A stretch of DNA of 59,498 nt from CAZLMW01 sp964560875 (GTDB taxonomy: Bacteria; Myxococcota_A; UBA9042): assembly GCA_964560875.1 (NCBI GenBank), contig CAZLMW010000043.1:1-59498 (forward strand), in the 5' to 3' direction. Positions within the stretch are counted from its first letter, which is position 1; every line of letters begins with the position of its first letter. Under the pieces are notes generated by a model. That model had not been told where the DNA came from and searched no databases. It worked only from the letters and a program-made list of their open reading frames with translations. Position numbers and translations under genes: made by a program. Of this stretch, positions 31,301 to 39,053 are shown piece after piece.

Positions 31301-34300
31301 GGCGCCGCTACAGCTTTGACCTCAGCAAGTACAAGAACAAGCTGCTGTGGCTGCGGATGCGGTACTACCCCAACAACTCGACGTACTTCTGGAACCTCCG
31401 CAAGATCGAGGTGAAGGACAAGGAAGCGCTGCCCAAGAAGGTGAGCTGGGGCACAAAGCTGGCCTGCGCTTCGTTCAAGTACGAGGGCCCGGCGTTCCGC
31501 TGCGACACGACCGAGACGCCGTTCCGGCTCAGCTACCACGGCGTCGTCGCGCTGCCCGACACCAACGGCTACAACAACGTCGCCCAGACCAGGTGGCTGT
31601 ACGACACCAAGGGCGTCAAAGCCCCCGCGGTCACCTTCCAGGAGCGGACGCGCGGCATGCTCGCGCTCGACGTGCGGGAGCCGGCCGGCAAGTGGGTGCA
31701 GGTCTGGTCACGCGGCAACAGCACGGACTATGTGTGGCGAACCCGCACGCTCTACCTCGACAAGTACAAGGGCAAGACGCTGCAGTTGCGCTTCCGTGCG
31801 ACGATGGGGCCGACCAACTGGGTCCACGTCCGCAAGCTCGCCACGGTCGACCAGACCAAGCCGGCCGAGCCCCCCATGGTCAAGGCGCCCGTCAAGCTGT
31901 CCGACTGCAAGCTGTGGCGCTCCGACGGCAGCCGGTGGACCTGCGACCCGTCGCAGACCATCTTCAAGCTGGCCTACACCGGTGACGCGGCGCAGACGTT
32001 CAACACCAACAGCTACTACCACTACCAGTATTACGAGCGGCGCATCGACCTGTCGGCGCTGACCAAGCCGCAGTTCGTGATGGAGCAGCGCTACCACGCC
32101 GGCCAGCTGTACGTGCAGGTGTCCAACAACGGCACCTCGTGGTCCCACATCTACAGCCACGGAAACGGCGTCGATTACGTGTGGCGCACAATCCGCTACG
32201 ACCTGACGTCGTGGAAGAACAAGAAGAAGCCCATCTACCTGCGCATCTACGTCCGCCCGAACAGCAAGACCTATTGGGGCCACCACCGCAACATCCGCAT
32301 CGAGGAGGCGCCCAAAGATCCCGCGACGTTGCCGTGGGCCGGCAAGATCGACAGCTGCGGCATGTGGAAGTGGGAAGGGCCGTCGTGGAAATGCGATCCC
32401 GCGCAGGGCAGCTGGCTGTTCCGTGTTGATACGGTCAACAGCGAGCCGAATCCGGGCAATTACTGGCAATACAACACGCTGGACCGCTGGATCACGGTAC
32501 CGAAGACGGGCACCCCGAGCATCTTCTTCGAGTACCGCCGCAACTGGTCGTACCTGAACCTGCAGATCAGCACCAACGGCACCAGCTGGTCCAACCGGTG
32601 GCAGATGTCGGGCGGCAGCCCGGACTACGTGTGGCGCCAGATGCGCTACGACCTCAAGAGCTACAAGGGCAAGAAGATCCGCATCCGGCTGGGCACCTAC
32701 CCCGGCCTGGGCCAGAAGTGGGCCGAGATCCGCAAGCTGTCCCTGCAGCAGCTGCCGGTCTGGAAGGACGTCAAGTTCGGCACCAAACCCGAGTGCAAGG
32801 ACTTCGAGTTCGAAGGCACCGTCTGGACCTGCGGCACCGGAGCTGCGCCGTACTTCCTGCGTTTCCAAGCGTCCAAGGCGCAGCCTTCGCCCAACAACAA
32901 CCACCACCTCGCGCGCTGGAAGGTCAACATCGACCTCACCGGCACCAAGAAACCGACGCTGTACTTCGAAGCACGGCGCTTTGGCGGCGACGTCCGCATC
33001 TACGCGACCGGTCCGTCGATCGGCACGCGGCACTTCTACTCGTTGGGCGGCGTCGGCAAGTTCTGGCGCCGCAGGAACGCCGACCTGACGCAGTTCGCCG
33101 GCAAGAAGATCTCGCTGTACTTCTACGTGCGCCCGCAAAATGAGAACTACTGGGCCGACTTCCGCAACTTGGTGTTCAAGGAGCGCGAGGCCGAGAAGAC
33201 AATCATGTACACCACCCCGCTGAAGACGGCCGACTGGTGGCTTGAAGGTGGCTGGAAATGGGACTCACTGGACAGCCGCCACAAGCTCGATTCGTCGTTC
33301 CCAAGCGAGTGGCAGTACCTGACATCGCAGGTGAAGATCGACCTCAAGGGCCTCAAGGACCCGGTGCTTTCCGTTCGCATGGCCGGCGTCGGCATCACCC
33401 GCTATGTGCGGGCGTCCACCGACGGCAAGAGCTGGCAGACGGTCCGCTACTTCGGCAACCCGAGCCAGGCGATCGAACGGCGCGAAGAGCTCAGCCTCAA
33501 GAACTGGAAGGACAAGAGCATCTACCTGCGCTTTGACGGCTACCCCAACGGCGCCAACCGCTGGTGGAATGTGGGCGACATCGTTTTCAAGGAAGCGACC
33601 GTCATCAACACCGTCCCCGCGTCGACGGTGCTCAGCAAGCTCCAGTTCGAGCCCGAAGGCCTCTGGAAGCACGAATCCATCTTCGACTCGTGGGCCATGA
33701 ACAAGGGCGTCAAGGGCGCCTCGTACGAGAAGTTGCTGTACGGCTACTACCACTCGCTGACCGCGACGGTGGCGTGGGACGTGAGCAAGCTGACCAAGCC
33801 GGCGCTCATCTACCGCGAACGCAGCAGCGGCTCACACGGTCATCGCCAGCTGCGATTCCGCATCGACGGCGGAAGCTGGCAACACCTGGGCTACTCAAGC
33901 AGCCTGAGCAGCACGAAGTTCTGGCAGGACCATGTCTTCGATCTCTCGAAGTGGAAGCCGAAGAAGACCGTCCAGGTCAGGTTCTACGGATACGCGCACA
34001 CCGACTATTGGTGGCAGGTCAACAACATCCACATGGGCGACGTCCCAGCGGTTCCCGTCGTGAGCATCGGCTATAAACCCGTCGGCTCGGACTGGCACTA
34101 CCACGGCCACTGGACGGACAAGACGACCCACCTCGACGCGACGATGGACAACGAGGGCCAACAATCGCGCCTGACGCTCAAGAAGGGTTACAACTTCAAG
34201 GGCATCAGCAAGCCCCAGCTGGTGTTCGAAGAGGCGTTCAAGACCGCGTACCGATATGTGTATTGCAGCTACGACGGCAAGAGTTGGCGCCAAGCCTTCT

Positions 34301-34455
34301 ACACCTACAACGGTCAGCAGGGCGTGTTCAAGCAGCGTATTGTCAACCTGCAGACCTGCGGCAACCGCGACAAGGTCCAGATCCGCTTCGCGACAACGCG
34401 CCGTCACGGTTCGGGCGAGTTCTGGCGGCTGCGCAACATCACGGTGACGAAGTAG
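28387..34455 (+). CDS. Giant Cys-stalk/jelly-roll lipoprotein, array copy 4 (type B)
   Basis: Fourth paralogue, 2022 residues, 84 bases after copy 3. Lipobox ITAGC (Cys30) is followed by a short Asp/Ala linker. Residues about 65-862 carry 15 double Cys units and about 868-2022 carry 8 jelly-roll modules. The first Cys block (GCVCTANDECDSKLCH, KPCETGGKAGCDDG) is nearly the same as in copy 2, and module 2 shares LPDTNGYNN and YVWRTRTLY with it. The ATG has GAGGG 4 bases upstream; an in-frame ATG 33 bases earlier is less likely. It is the last giant gene of the array. phnW begins 60 bases after its stop and may share the transcript. Confidence 0.88.
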   Translation: MNTQLTRNRRLASHPATWVIAALIGITAGCGDDVITDGELGADVNAVDDAGEDAGADADTNVDAGCTGAIGCVCTANDECDSKLCHIENGSGLCGKPCETGGKAGCDDGDPCTLDTCKVSVDKDKDSTCNHPAATKGTACDDGSACTKDDGCDAGKCAGATIDCNDNNACTTDGCDTTSGCTNKGDVTSSCDDGDACTKDDACKAGTCTGGGKVSCDDGNPCTTDSCAKATGCKHATKNGGACDDGSACTTGDTCAKGVCTGGKALICDDKNPCTKDSCDATKGCEAASIDGKPCNDGSACTLGDACAASKCAPGKKANCDDGNPCTKDACDMAVGCTATALIGDKCDDGSACTIGDKCAVEKDGSSVCAPGAAKICDDNNPCTKDACDLAVGCTTTNLEGANCVPAGGNKCNTGGACKAGVCAVVQRVGCDDGNGCTVDACDKNTGLCTYKSVKDGSTCTDGNACTGSDACKAGSCKSAPKVCDDKNACTADNCDPATGCTTKALVNTPCTDGSVCTQKDTCKGGKCTGGAKIVCDDGNPCTDDLCVAKTGCRTSVRKGACSDGNACTSKDTCKNGWCQPGPLADCNDGNSCTVDSCDAKSGCVKTPAAISCNDGNPCSVADLCSNGACKAGKLQSCDDNNACTADKCDTKKGCVSLPVGVSCTDGDACTVGDACKDGTCVKGAFKTCDDNNTCTADSCDPKSGCTYVNSLANCTDGDACTVGDGCKQGKCVPGAPQKCDDGNACSDDACDKTKGCVQKANANKCDDNNACTVGDACKAGFCQGGTKPLACDDKNPCTDDFCRPDKGCVKLLSTKLCDDGDACTVDDACKAGKCQPGAKRDCNDNNSCTDDSCDQKVGCKNVINKANPFNAINDTGAKDSGDWTFEESKSGKVTPTILFGHSGAGYYRMAAGATKTWYFMKRSKAIDLNCTGAPTLYVEQRFAAAVKYIEVSLDQKKWTALQSVSHTDHVWRRYSFDLSKYKNKLLWLRMRYYPNNSTYFWNLRKIEVKDKEALPKKVSWGTKLACASFKYEGPAFRCDTTETPFRLSYHGVVALPDTNGYNNVAQTRWLYDTKGVKAPAVTFQERTRGMLALDVREPAGKWVQVWSRGNSTDYVWRTRTLYLDKYKGKTLQLRFRATMGPTNWVHVRKLATVDQTKPAEPPMVKAPVKLSDCKLWRSDGSRWTCDPSQTIFKLAYTGDAAQTFNTNSYYHYQYYERRIDLSALTKPQFVMEQRYHAGQLYVQVSNNGTSWSHIYSHGNGVDYVWRTIRYDLTSWKNKKKPIYLRIYVRPNSKTYWGHHRNIRIEEAPKDPATLPWAGKIDSCGMWKWEGPSWKCDPAQGSWLFRVDTVNSEPNPGNYWQYNTLDRWITVPKTGTPSIFFEYRRNWSYLNLQISTNGTSWSNRWQMSGGSPDYVWRQMRYDLKSYKGKKIRIRLGTYPGLGQKWAEIRKLSLQQLPVWKDVKFGTKPECKDFEFEGTVWTCGTGAAPYFLRFQASKAQPSPNNNHHLARWKVNIDLTGTKKPTLYFEARRFGGDVRIYATGPSIGTRHFYSLGGVGKFWRRRNADLTQFAGKKISLYFYVRPQNENYWADFRNLVFKEREAEKTIMYTTPLKTADWWLEGGWKWDSLDSRHKLDSSFPSEWQYLTSQVKIDLKGLKDPVLSVRMAGVGITRYVRASTDGKSWQTVRYFGNPSQAIERREELSLKNWKDKSIYLRFDGYPNGANRWWNVGDIVFKEATVINTVPASTVLSKLQFEPEGLWKHESIFDSWAMNKGVKGASYEKLLYGYYHSLTATVAWDVSKLTKPALIYRERSSGSHGHRQLRFRIDGGSWQHLGYSSSLSSTKFWQDHVFDLSKWKPKKTVQVRFYGYAHTDYWWQVNNIHMGDVPAVPVVSIGYKPVGSDWHYHGHWTDKTTHLDATMDNEGQQSRLTLKKGYNFKGISKPQLVFEEAFKTAYRYVYCSYDGKSWRQAFYTYNGQQGVFKQRIVNLQTCGNRDKVQIRFATTRRHGSGEFWRLRNITVTK

Positions 34456-34515
34456 CGGCAGACTTCATCGCAACGCGCCTTGCCGCCCGCGTCGTCGCGT
34501 GCCAAAAGGACGCCG

Positions 34516-35643
34516 ATGAACACGCCTGCAACCACGCTCCTGCTCACGCCCGGCCCGCTGACCACAGCGGCCGGGGTTCGTGACGCCATGACCCGCGACT
34601 GGGGCTCGCGGGATCCTGCCTTCGTGGCGCTCATCGGCGAGACACGCCGCTTGGTGACCCAGCTGGCCGCAGACCTGGCAACGCACGACGCGGTCTTGCT
34701 GCAAGGCAGCGGGACTTTTGGGGTCGAAGCCGCGCTCGGGACGTTTGTGCCCCGCGATGGCCGCGTCCTGGTGCTCGTCAACGGCGCCTACGGCCGCCGC
34801 ATGGTGCAGATTTGCGAGCGAATCGGCCGCGCGGTTGAGTCGCTCGTGTTCACCGAATCCCAGCCTGTCGATCCGACCTCCGTCGCCCAGCGCCTCGCCC
34901 ATAACCCCGCCATCACGCACGTGGCCGCGGTCCATTGCGAGACGACAACCGGCCTGCTCAACCCGATCGAAGCCATCGCCGAGGTCACCGCCGCCGCCGG
35001 TCGTGAGCTGCTGCTCGACTCGATGTCCGCGTTTGGCGCCCTGCCCGTTCACGCCGACACCGTGCCCTTCCAAGCGCTCATGGCTTCGTCCAACAAGTGC
35101 CTCGAAGGCGCTCCCGGGATGGCGTTCGTCATCGCCCGCAAGGACGCGCTCCAAGCTGCTGGCGGCAACTGCCACTCCGTCGCGCTCGACCTGCACGACC
35201 AATGGGTGCGATTCAACAAGGACGGCCAGTGGCGTTTTACCCCGCCAACGCACGTGTGCGCCGCGTTCCACAACGCGCTCAAGGCCCACGATGCCCAGGG
35301 CGGTGTCGACGCGCGCGGCGGCCGCTATCAACGCAACTGCGCCACCCTGGTCGCCGGCATGCGCAAGCTCGGCTTCGTCACGCTGCTGCCCGACGCCCTG
35401 CAAGCGCCGATCATCGTCACGTTCATGGACCCGGCCGACCCAAAATGGGACTTCCCAACCGTGTACGGCATGCTGGTCGACCGCGGTTTCGCCATCTATC
35501 CGGGCAAACTCACCGACGCCGCAACCTTCCGTGTCGGTTGTATCGGCGACCTGCAACCGGCCGATATCGACCGCTTCCTCGCGACGATGAACGACGTGCT
35601 CGGCCGCATTGGTGTGACCGAGCGAGCGCCCGCAACGGCCTGA
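34516..35643 (+). CDS. phnW: 2-aminoethylphosphonate--pyruvate transaminase
   Basis: A 375-residue class V PLP enzyme matching PhnW, which converts 2-aminoethylphosphonate and pyruvate to phosphonoacetaldehyde and alanine. It starts with the family hallmark LLLTPGPLTT and has DWGSRD, the QGSGTFGVEA loop, HCETTTGLLNP, the DSMSAFGA aspartate region, and the PLP lysine Lys194 in SSNKCLEG. The ATG chosen has AAGGA 6 bases upstream; an upstream in-frame start would add 12 residues before the conserved beginning. It follows the giant lipoprotein array by 60 bases on the same strand. No phnX, phnA or phosphonate transporter lies in the window, so whether it serves catabolism or a phosphonate-decorated surface is open. 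Confidence 0.92.
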   Translation: MNTPATTLLLTPGPLTTAAGVRDAMTRDWGSRDPAFVALIGETRRLVTQLAADLATHDAVLLQGSGTFGVEAALGTFVPRDGRVLVLVNGAYGRRMVQICERIGRAVESLVFTESQPVDPTSVAQRLAHNPAITHVAAVHCETTTGLLNPIEAIAEVTAAAGRELLLDSMSAFGALPVHADTVPFQALMASSNKCLEGAPGMAFVIARKDALQAAGGNCHSVALDLHDQWVRFNKDGQWRFTPPTHVCAAFHNALKAHDAQGGVDARGGRYQRNCATLVAGMRKLGFVTLLPDALQAPIIVTFMDPADPKWDFPTVYGMLVDRGFAIYPGKLTDAATFRVGCIGDLQPADIDRFLATMNDVLGRIGVTERAPATA

Positions 35644-35661
35644 CCAGACAGCCTCTCGCCG

Positions 35662-36264
35662 ATGCCAAAGCCACTTCGCTGGATCGTCTACCTGGTGGTG
35701 GCGCTGTCGGCGCTGTCCGCGGTGCTCTTCATCGGTGGCCTGATGTTGCCGTCGCACCTGGAGTTGCGCGTCCAACACACGATCTCAGCCCCGGCCAAGG
35801 CGATCTTCGACCACGTCGACAGCCACGCCGGAATCCGCGCTTGGTGGCGACCCATCGCGCTCAAGCAAGGCGAACACGGAAAGCCCAGCTTCACCATCGA
35901 GCCGCTGCCCGGTCCGGCCAAGGGCCACAGCATGCGCGTCGCCTTCGCGGCCGCAGACGAACGCTTTGAGACCTGGACATGCATCGCCAGCGAGCCGCCT
36001 CGGCGCATCGAATTCGACGTCGACTTCGGCGCCTTTCGGTCGCGACGCACGCTTGCGTTCAAGCCTGCAGACGGCGGCGCGACGACCGTGACATGGCACG
36101 AGACCGCGGACGTCGACGGGGTGTTGATGCGATGGATCCTCACTTTGGGAACCGACGCGGCCAAGGCGCTGCGGGTCGACGCGCTCAAGGAGCTTGGCGC
36201 CGTCGTCGCGGCCACCAAGAACAACCCAAACGCGGCGAAATCCGCTAACGGCGAGTATCCATGA
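35662..36264 (+). CDS. Membrane-anchored SRPBCC (START-like) protein
   Basis: A 200-residue protein with one N-terminal transmembrane helix (about residues 7-29, VYLVVALSALSAVLFIGG) and then a domain with the SRPBCC/polyketide-cyclase pattern: VQHTISAPAKAIFDHVDSH, an AWWRPI helix, a central beta-sheet (FTIEPLPG, RIEFDVDF) and a long C-terminal helix (ALRVDALKELGAVVAATK). Such helix-grip folds bind hydrophobic ligands; the ligand here cannot be told. It starts 18 bases after phnW and is probably co-transcribed with it. The function is otherwise unknown. Confidence 0.75.
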   Translation: MPKPLRWIVYLVVALSALSAVLFIGGLMLPSHLELRVQHTISAPAKAIFDHVDSHAGIRAWWRPIALKQGEHGKPSFTIEPLPGPAKGHSMRVAFAAADERFETWTCIASEPPRRIEFDVDFGAFRSRRTLAFKPADGGATTVTWHETADVDGVLMRWILTLGTDAAKALRVDALKELGAVVAATKNNPNAAKSANGEYP

Positions 36265-36273
36265 CCCCGGACT

Positions 36274-36362
36274 GCAGGCCTGATTGGAAGTCGCAGACTG
36301 AGCGATGGGCCGAGCCCGAGCGACCCGAACCCGAACCCGAACCCGAACTCACACCCTCACGG
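36274..36362 (+). repeat. Dispersed 89-base repeat, copy 1 (inverted relative to copy 2)
   Basis: This segment matches the reverse complement of 49247-49335 at 81 of 89 positions by eye. It begins GCAGGCCTGATTGGAAGTCG, includes a small stem (TCGC / GCGA) around GACTGA, then CCGAAC hexamers, and ends ACCCTCACGG. The minus strand reads GGGTTC repeated, giving four or more GGG runs that could form a G-quadruplex. Both copies lie between convergent genes and start 9-13 bases from a stop codon. Confidence 0.85.
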
Positions 36363-36462
36363 GGTGCCGCTGTGCTTGCGAATCAGGCCCGTGAGCATGG
36401 CCGCGACCTTGTCGGCCGCCGCCAGCAGCGGTTCGTCTGCCCCTCTTGTGTCTTCACGATTC
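36357..36462 (-). pseudogene. Possible remnant of a four-helix-bundle (23S IVS-type) protein gene
   Basis: The minus strand here reads as a protein end with helix-like sequence, LLAAADKVAAMLTGLIRKHS, then a stop at 36357-36359. The MLTGLIRK part resembles the C-terminal helix of four-helix-bundle proteins related to 23S rRNA intervening-sequence proteins. A neighbouring frame just upstream reads AYDSPGALAAYRIVKTQ, which would need a frameshift to join, and an in-frame stop lies further up. No start codon or full-length frame exists. The assignment rests on a short match and may be wrong. Confidence 0.3.
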
Positions 36463-36638
36463 GGTAGGCTGCGAGCGCGCCGGGGCTATCGTAGGCCTTG
36501 TCGACGACCTATCCGCCCTCGCCATCTACAACTCGTTCGAGCTCGTGAAGTTCTGAGGGTGCAGCGCGCTCCGCGGAGGCGAGCCTGCGGGGTTTCGGCG
36601 TACAATCGCTGCATGAGCCACTGGTGCCTGCGCCAAGG

Positions 36639-38228
36639 TCAGGCGGCGGCTTGCAGGCTCGTGCCGCGCAAGATGGCGTCGGCGTCGCGCCAATCGTCGA
36701 GCTTGACCCGCGGATGGCTGGGAACACGGGTGTCGAGGTTGCGTACGCGGTCGAGGCTCGTCGCACCCTGCGACACGACCGCGATGTGCCGGAACGAGGT
36801 CGCGGCATAGAAGATCCGGTAGTGAAAGAAGTTCTTCTGCACAATGGCGTCGGCGCGGCGCGGCTCGAGGCCAAGCTCGCGCCAATAGCTCGGGTGGATC
36901 GGCAAAGGCGGGCGCTCGGTCACCGCTACGTGGAATTGGTCGACGTCAAGGCGCACGATGCGGCCGAAATCGGTCGTGGCGTGGGCGCCGACGGTCGCGT
37001 TGAGGGCCACCTCGGGCATCCCGTAGCCGGGTGTTCCGCGCAGCGTGACGTGGCGCTGGCTACCGTCGGCGACGTCCCAAACTTCGTTGAGCAGCGCGGG
37101 GTCGTGGACCGGCACAAACGTCTTGAGGCCACGGCCGTTGCGAACCAGCGCGTCGACGAAATGCGTGTTGCCGCCCGGCGCGCCGGCTCCGACGATGTCA
37201 TCCACGTCGACAAGGGTGACCGGCGCAACAAGCCGGTGGCGACCGCGAGCAACCTCGTCCAGCGCGTCATCAATGGTGCGCATCGGGGGAAGCTCGACGT
37301 TGCGTTGCGCCCAGGCCCGGTCAGCCAGCTGGTCGGCGAGACGTTGGCCGAGCGCTTCGTCGCCATCGGTGCAGACATGAGCCGCCCAGCCGAGGTCGTC
37401 CGCGCTGGTGTAGGGATGAACCATGAACAGGCTGGCCGACAGCACGCGCGGGTCGTCTTCGAGCTTCTTCATCCAGCGGAACACGCCACGCATCGGCGCG
37501 AGGAAGTCGATGGTCATGCCGCCGCCGAGCAGCATCGGAAGTTTGCGCCAGCTGTGAATGGGCCGAACCTGGCCGCGCAGACTGCGGATCATGCGGTTGC
37601 CGGCCCGAAATCCGGTCGGGGCGAGATCCCAGTGCGGGTTGGAGCGATAACCGATCAGTATGTCGACCGTGTCCACGAGGCCCGGCGAAAGGTTGGCGTG
37701 CAGGTCGTAGCTGACGGCGATTTGCGCGTTGGCCCCGAGGGCGTCGCGGACGCGGCCGATGATGACGGATTCAGGTGCTTCGCTGAGCCCTTCGACCTGC
37801 ATCGAGCCGTGCAGCGCCAGGTAGACGCCGTCGAGAGACCCCGGCCCAGCGACACGATCCGCTCGCTGAACACGGTCGACGAGATCATCGACAAGCCACT
37901 GGAAGCACGCAGCGGATAGCGGACCGCTCGGGATGGCGAGAGACGAGGCCAGCGGCACACAGTCGACGTTGCCGGCCAGGCGGGCGGCCTGCACGAACCC
38001 GGTGAGCTCGGCGTGGGGCATGAACGACGCGAGCTCTTTGCCGCGGATGGTCGTGGCGGCAGCGAGCTCGTCGCCGGCGATGTGATGCATGGCCGTGAAG
38101 CTGTCGCGCTCGGTGAGCAGCGGCGAATAGGCGCAGGCTTCGTGGAAGAGCCGTCCGTAGGCGATGCGCAGCGGACGTCCGCCGCGGCCGAAGCGGCGTG
38201 GATCGAGGCGCGTGGGCAAAAGGCTCAT
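36639..38228 (-). CDS. M81-family metallopeptidase (MlrC-like)
   Basis: A 529-residue protein of the M81/MlrC family, named after microcystinase C, which cleaves linear peptides with a bound zinc. Visible features are GRLFHEACAYSP near the N-terminus, VYLALHGSMQ, the SYDLHANLSP motif carrying the Asp-x-His of the metal site, VDVDDIVGAGAPGGNTHFV, and a C-terminal domain with DGSQRHVTL. The natural substrate is unknown; family members are often amidases of small peptides. The start Met overlaps the stop of the upstream TetR gene by four bases (ATGA), so the two are translationally coupled. A GGAG-type site precedes it. An in-frame Met 69 bases upstream lies inside the regulator and was rejected. 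Confidence 0.85.
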   Translation of the reverse strand: MSLLPTRLDPRRFGRGGRPLRIAYGRLFHEACAYSPLLTERDSFTAMHHIAGDELAAATTIRGKELASFMPHAELTGFVQAARLAGNVDCVPLASSLAIPSGPLSAACFQWLVDDLVDRVQRADRVAGPGSLDGVYLALHGSMQVEGLSEAPESVIIGRVRDALGANAQIAVSYDLHANLSPGLVDTVDILIGYRSNPHWDLAPTGFRAGNRMIRSLRGQVRPIHSWRKLPMLLGGGMTIDFLAPMRGVFRWMKKLEDDPRVLSASLFMVHPYTSADDLGWAAHVCTDGDEALGQRLADQLADRAWAQRNVELPPMRTIDDALDEVARGRHRLVAPVTLVDVDDIVGAGAPGGNTHFVDALVRNGRGLKTFVPVHDPALLNEVWDVADGSQRHVTLRGTPGYGMPEVALNATVGAHATTDFGRIVRLDVDQFHVAVTERPPLPIHPSYWRELGLEPRRADAIVQKNFFHYRIFYAATSFRHIAVVSQGATSLDRVRNLDTRVPSHPRVKLDDWRDADAILRGTSLQAAA

Positions 38229-38851
38229 GGGGACTCCGTGAGGTGGAACGTGGCAGCGTCGCAGTCCTTCTTGAGGGGGGCGAGCACGTGCTGCCAAAGG
38301 AACTGGTGGCTCGGGCCAAGGTCAACTCCGACCATCACCCGCTGCACAACGAGGCCATCGATGACCGACCGAACCAGCGACACGAGGGCGTCGGCGTCGC
38401 AGGGGTGGACGATGCCGGCGTCAATGCCGGCGCGAATGCGGTTGGCGGCGTCGGTTCTGTGCGCTTCGAAAACGCGGTTGCCGACCGCGATGATGGCGGC
38501 CATTTGGTCGGCGGTGCTCGTGGCGATGGCCTGGGCGAGAAAGACGAGGCGGCCCTCGCGTCCGTCGTGAAACGCATGCACCGCGCGGACCTGAGCGTCG
38601 AGACGGTCGATTGGGTGGTCGTGTCGATTGACCTCGGCCATCACGTACGCCGCTTGGCGCGTCAGCAGATCTTCGAGGGCGACCCGGGCGATGTCGGCGC
38701 GGGTGGGCAGGTGATACAGCAACGTGGGGCGCTTGACGCCAAGCTCGGCTGCCACACGGCTCATCGAGACTTCGAGGCCAAGGACCTGCAGCACACCAAC
38801 GGCCCGTCGAGCCAACGCGCGGCGTTTTTCGGGCTGGGCAGGTCGAGCCAT
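38225..38851 (-). CDS. TetR-family transcriptional regulator
   Basis: A 208-residue regulator. The N-terminal helix-turn-helix lies at about residues 28-50 (SRVAAELGVKRPTLLYHL, followed by TRADIARVALEDLL), as in TetR proteins; the remaining residues form a helical ligand-binding domain of typical length. It is the first gene of a two-gene operon with the M81 peptidase, with ATGA overlap, which suggests that it controls that enzyme in response to a peptide or related ligand. It is divergent from the unrecognised gene at 39054, and a small inverted repeat lies just upstream of its start. Confidence 0.88.
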   Translation of the reverse strand: MARPAQPEKRRALARRAVGVLQVLGLEVSMSRVAAELGVKRPTLLYHLPTRADIARVALEDLLTRQAAYVMAEVNRHDHPIDRLDAQVRAVHAFHDGREGRLVFLAQAIATSTADQMAAIIAVGNRVFEAHRTDAANRIRAGIDAGIVHPCDADALVSLVRSVIDGLVVQRVMVGVDLGPSHQFLWQHVLAPLKKDCDAATFHLTESP

Positions 38852-38878
38852 CGGTTTCTTCGTTCCGCAGCAGTTAGT

Positions 38879-38891
38879 TGACGATTTGTCA
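38879..38891. promoter_or_regulatory. Candidate TetR operator
   Basis: Inverted repeat TGAC-GATTT-GTCA, starting 28 bases upstream of the TetR start codon in the divergent intergenic region. Position and symmetry fit an autoregulatory operator, but the arms are only four bases and the site is short for a TetR protein. Confidence 0.3.
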
Positions 38892-39053
38892 GATAATCGA
38901 TCTCGGGCGTTCGGTCAAGCGAGAAGACACGCGTGAGCAGTTTGCGGGCCGCGTGACCGACGGGTCCGAGGTACAACCGCGCCGTTTCGCGACGCCCGCG
39001 CAGGCCGTATCATCGCCAGCCCCCACGCGTGGCGATAATCGAGGGCAGGTGCA

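Larger units (their letters stand above)
36265..36638. other. Intergenic region between convergent genes
   Basis: This 374-base stretch separates the SRPBCC gene from the M81 peptidase gene, which run toward each other. It holds one copy of a dispersed 89-base repeat (36274-36362) and, on the minus strand, what looks like the decayed end of a small gene (36357-36462). I see no intact gene in the rest. Confidence 0.7.

Noticed and set aside
1009..34648. Very long antisense open frames opposite the giant lipoprotein genes, some over 1000 codons
   Set aside because: They lie exactly opposite Cys/Asp/Gly-rich repeats in GC-rich DNA, have Ala/Val/Arg/Leu-rich products with no domains, and lack start sites. 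They are by-products of codon use.
36261..36874. Short open frames on both strands near 36300-36870
   Set aside because: Domain-free and overlapping either the 89-base repeat or the M81 peptidase; only the short minus-strand fragment at 36357-36462 looks protein-like.
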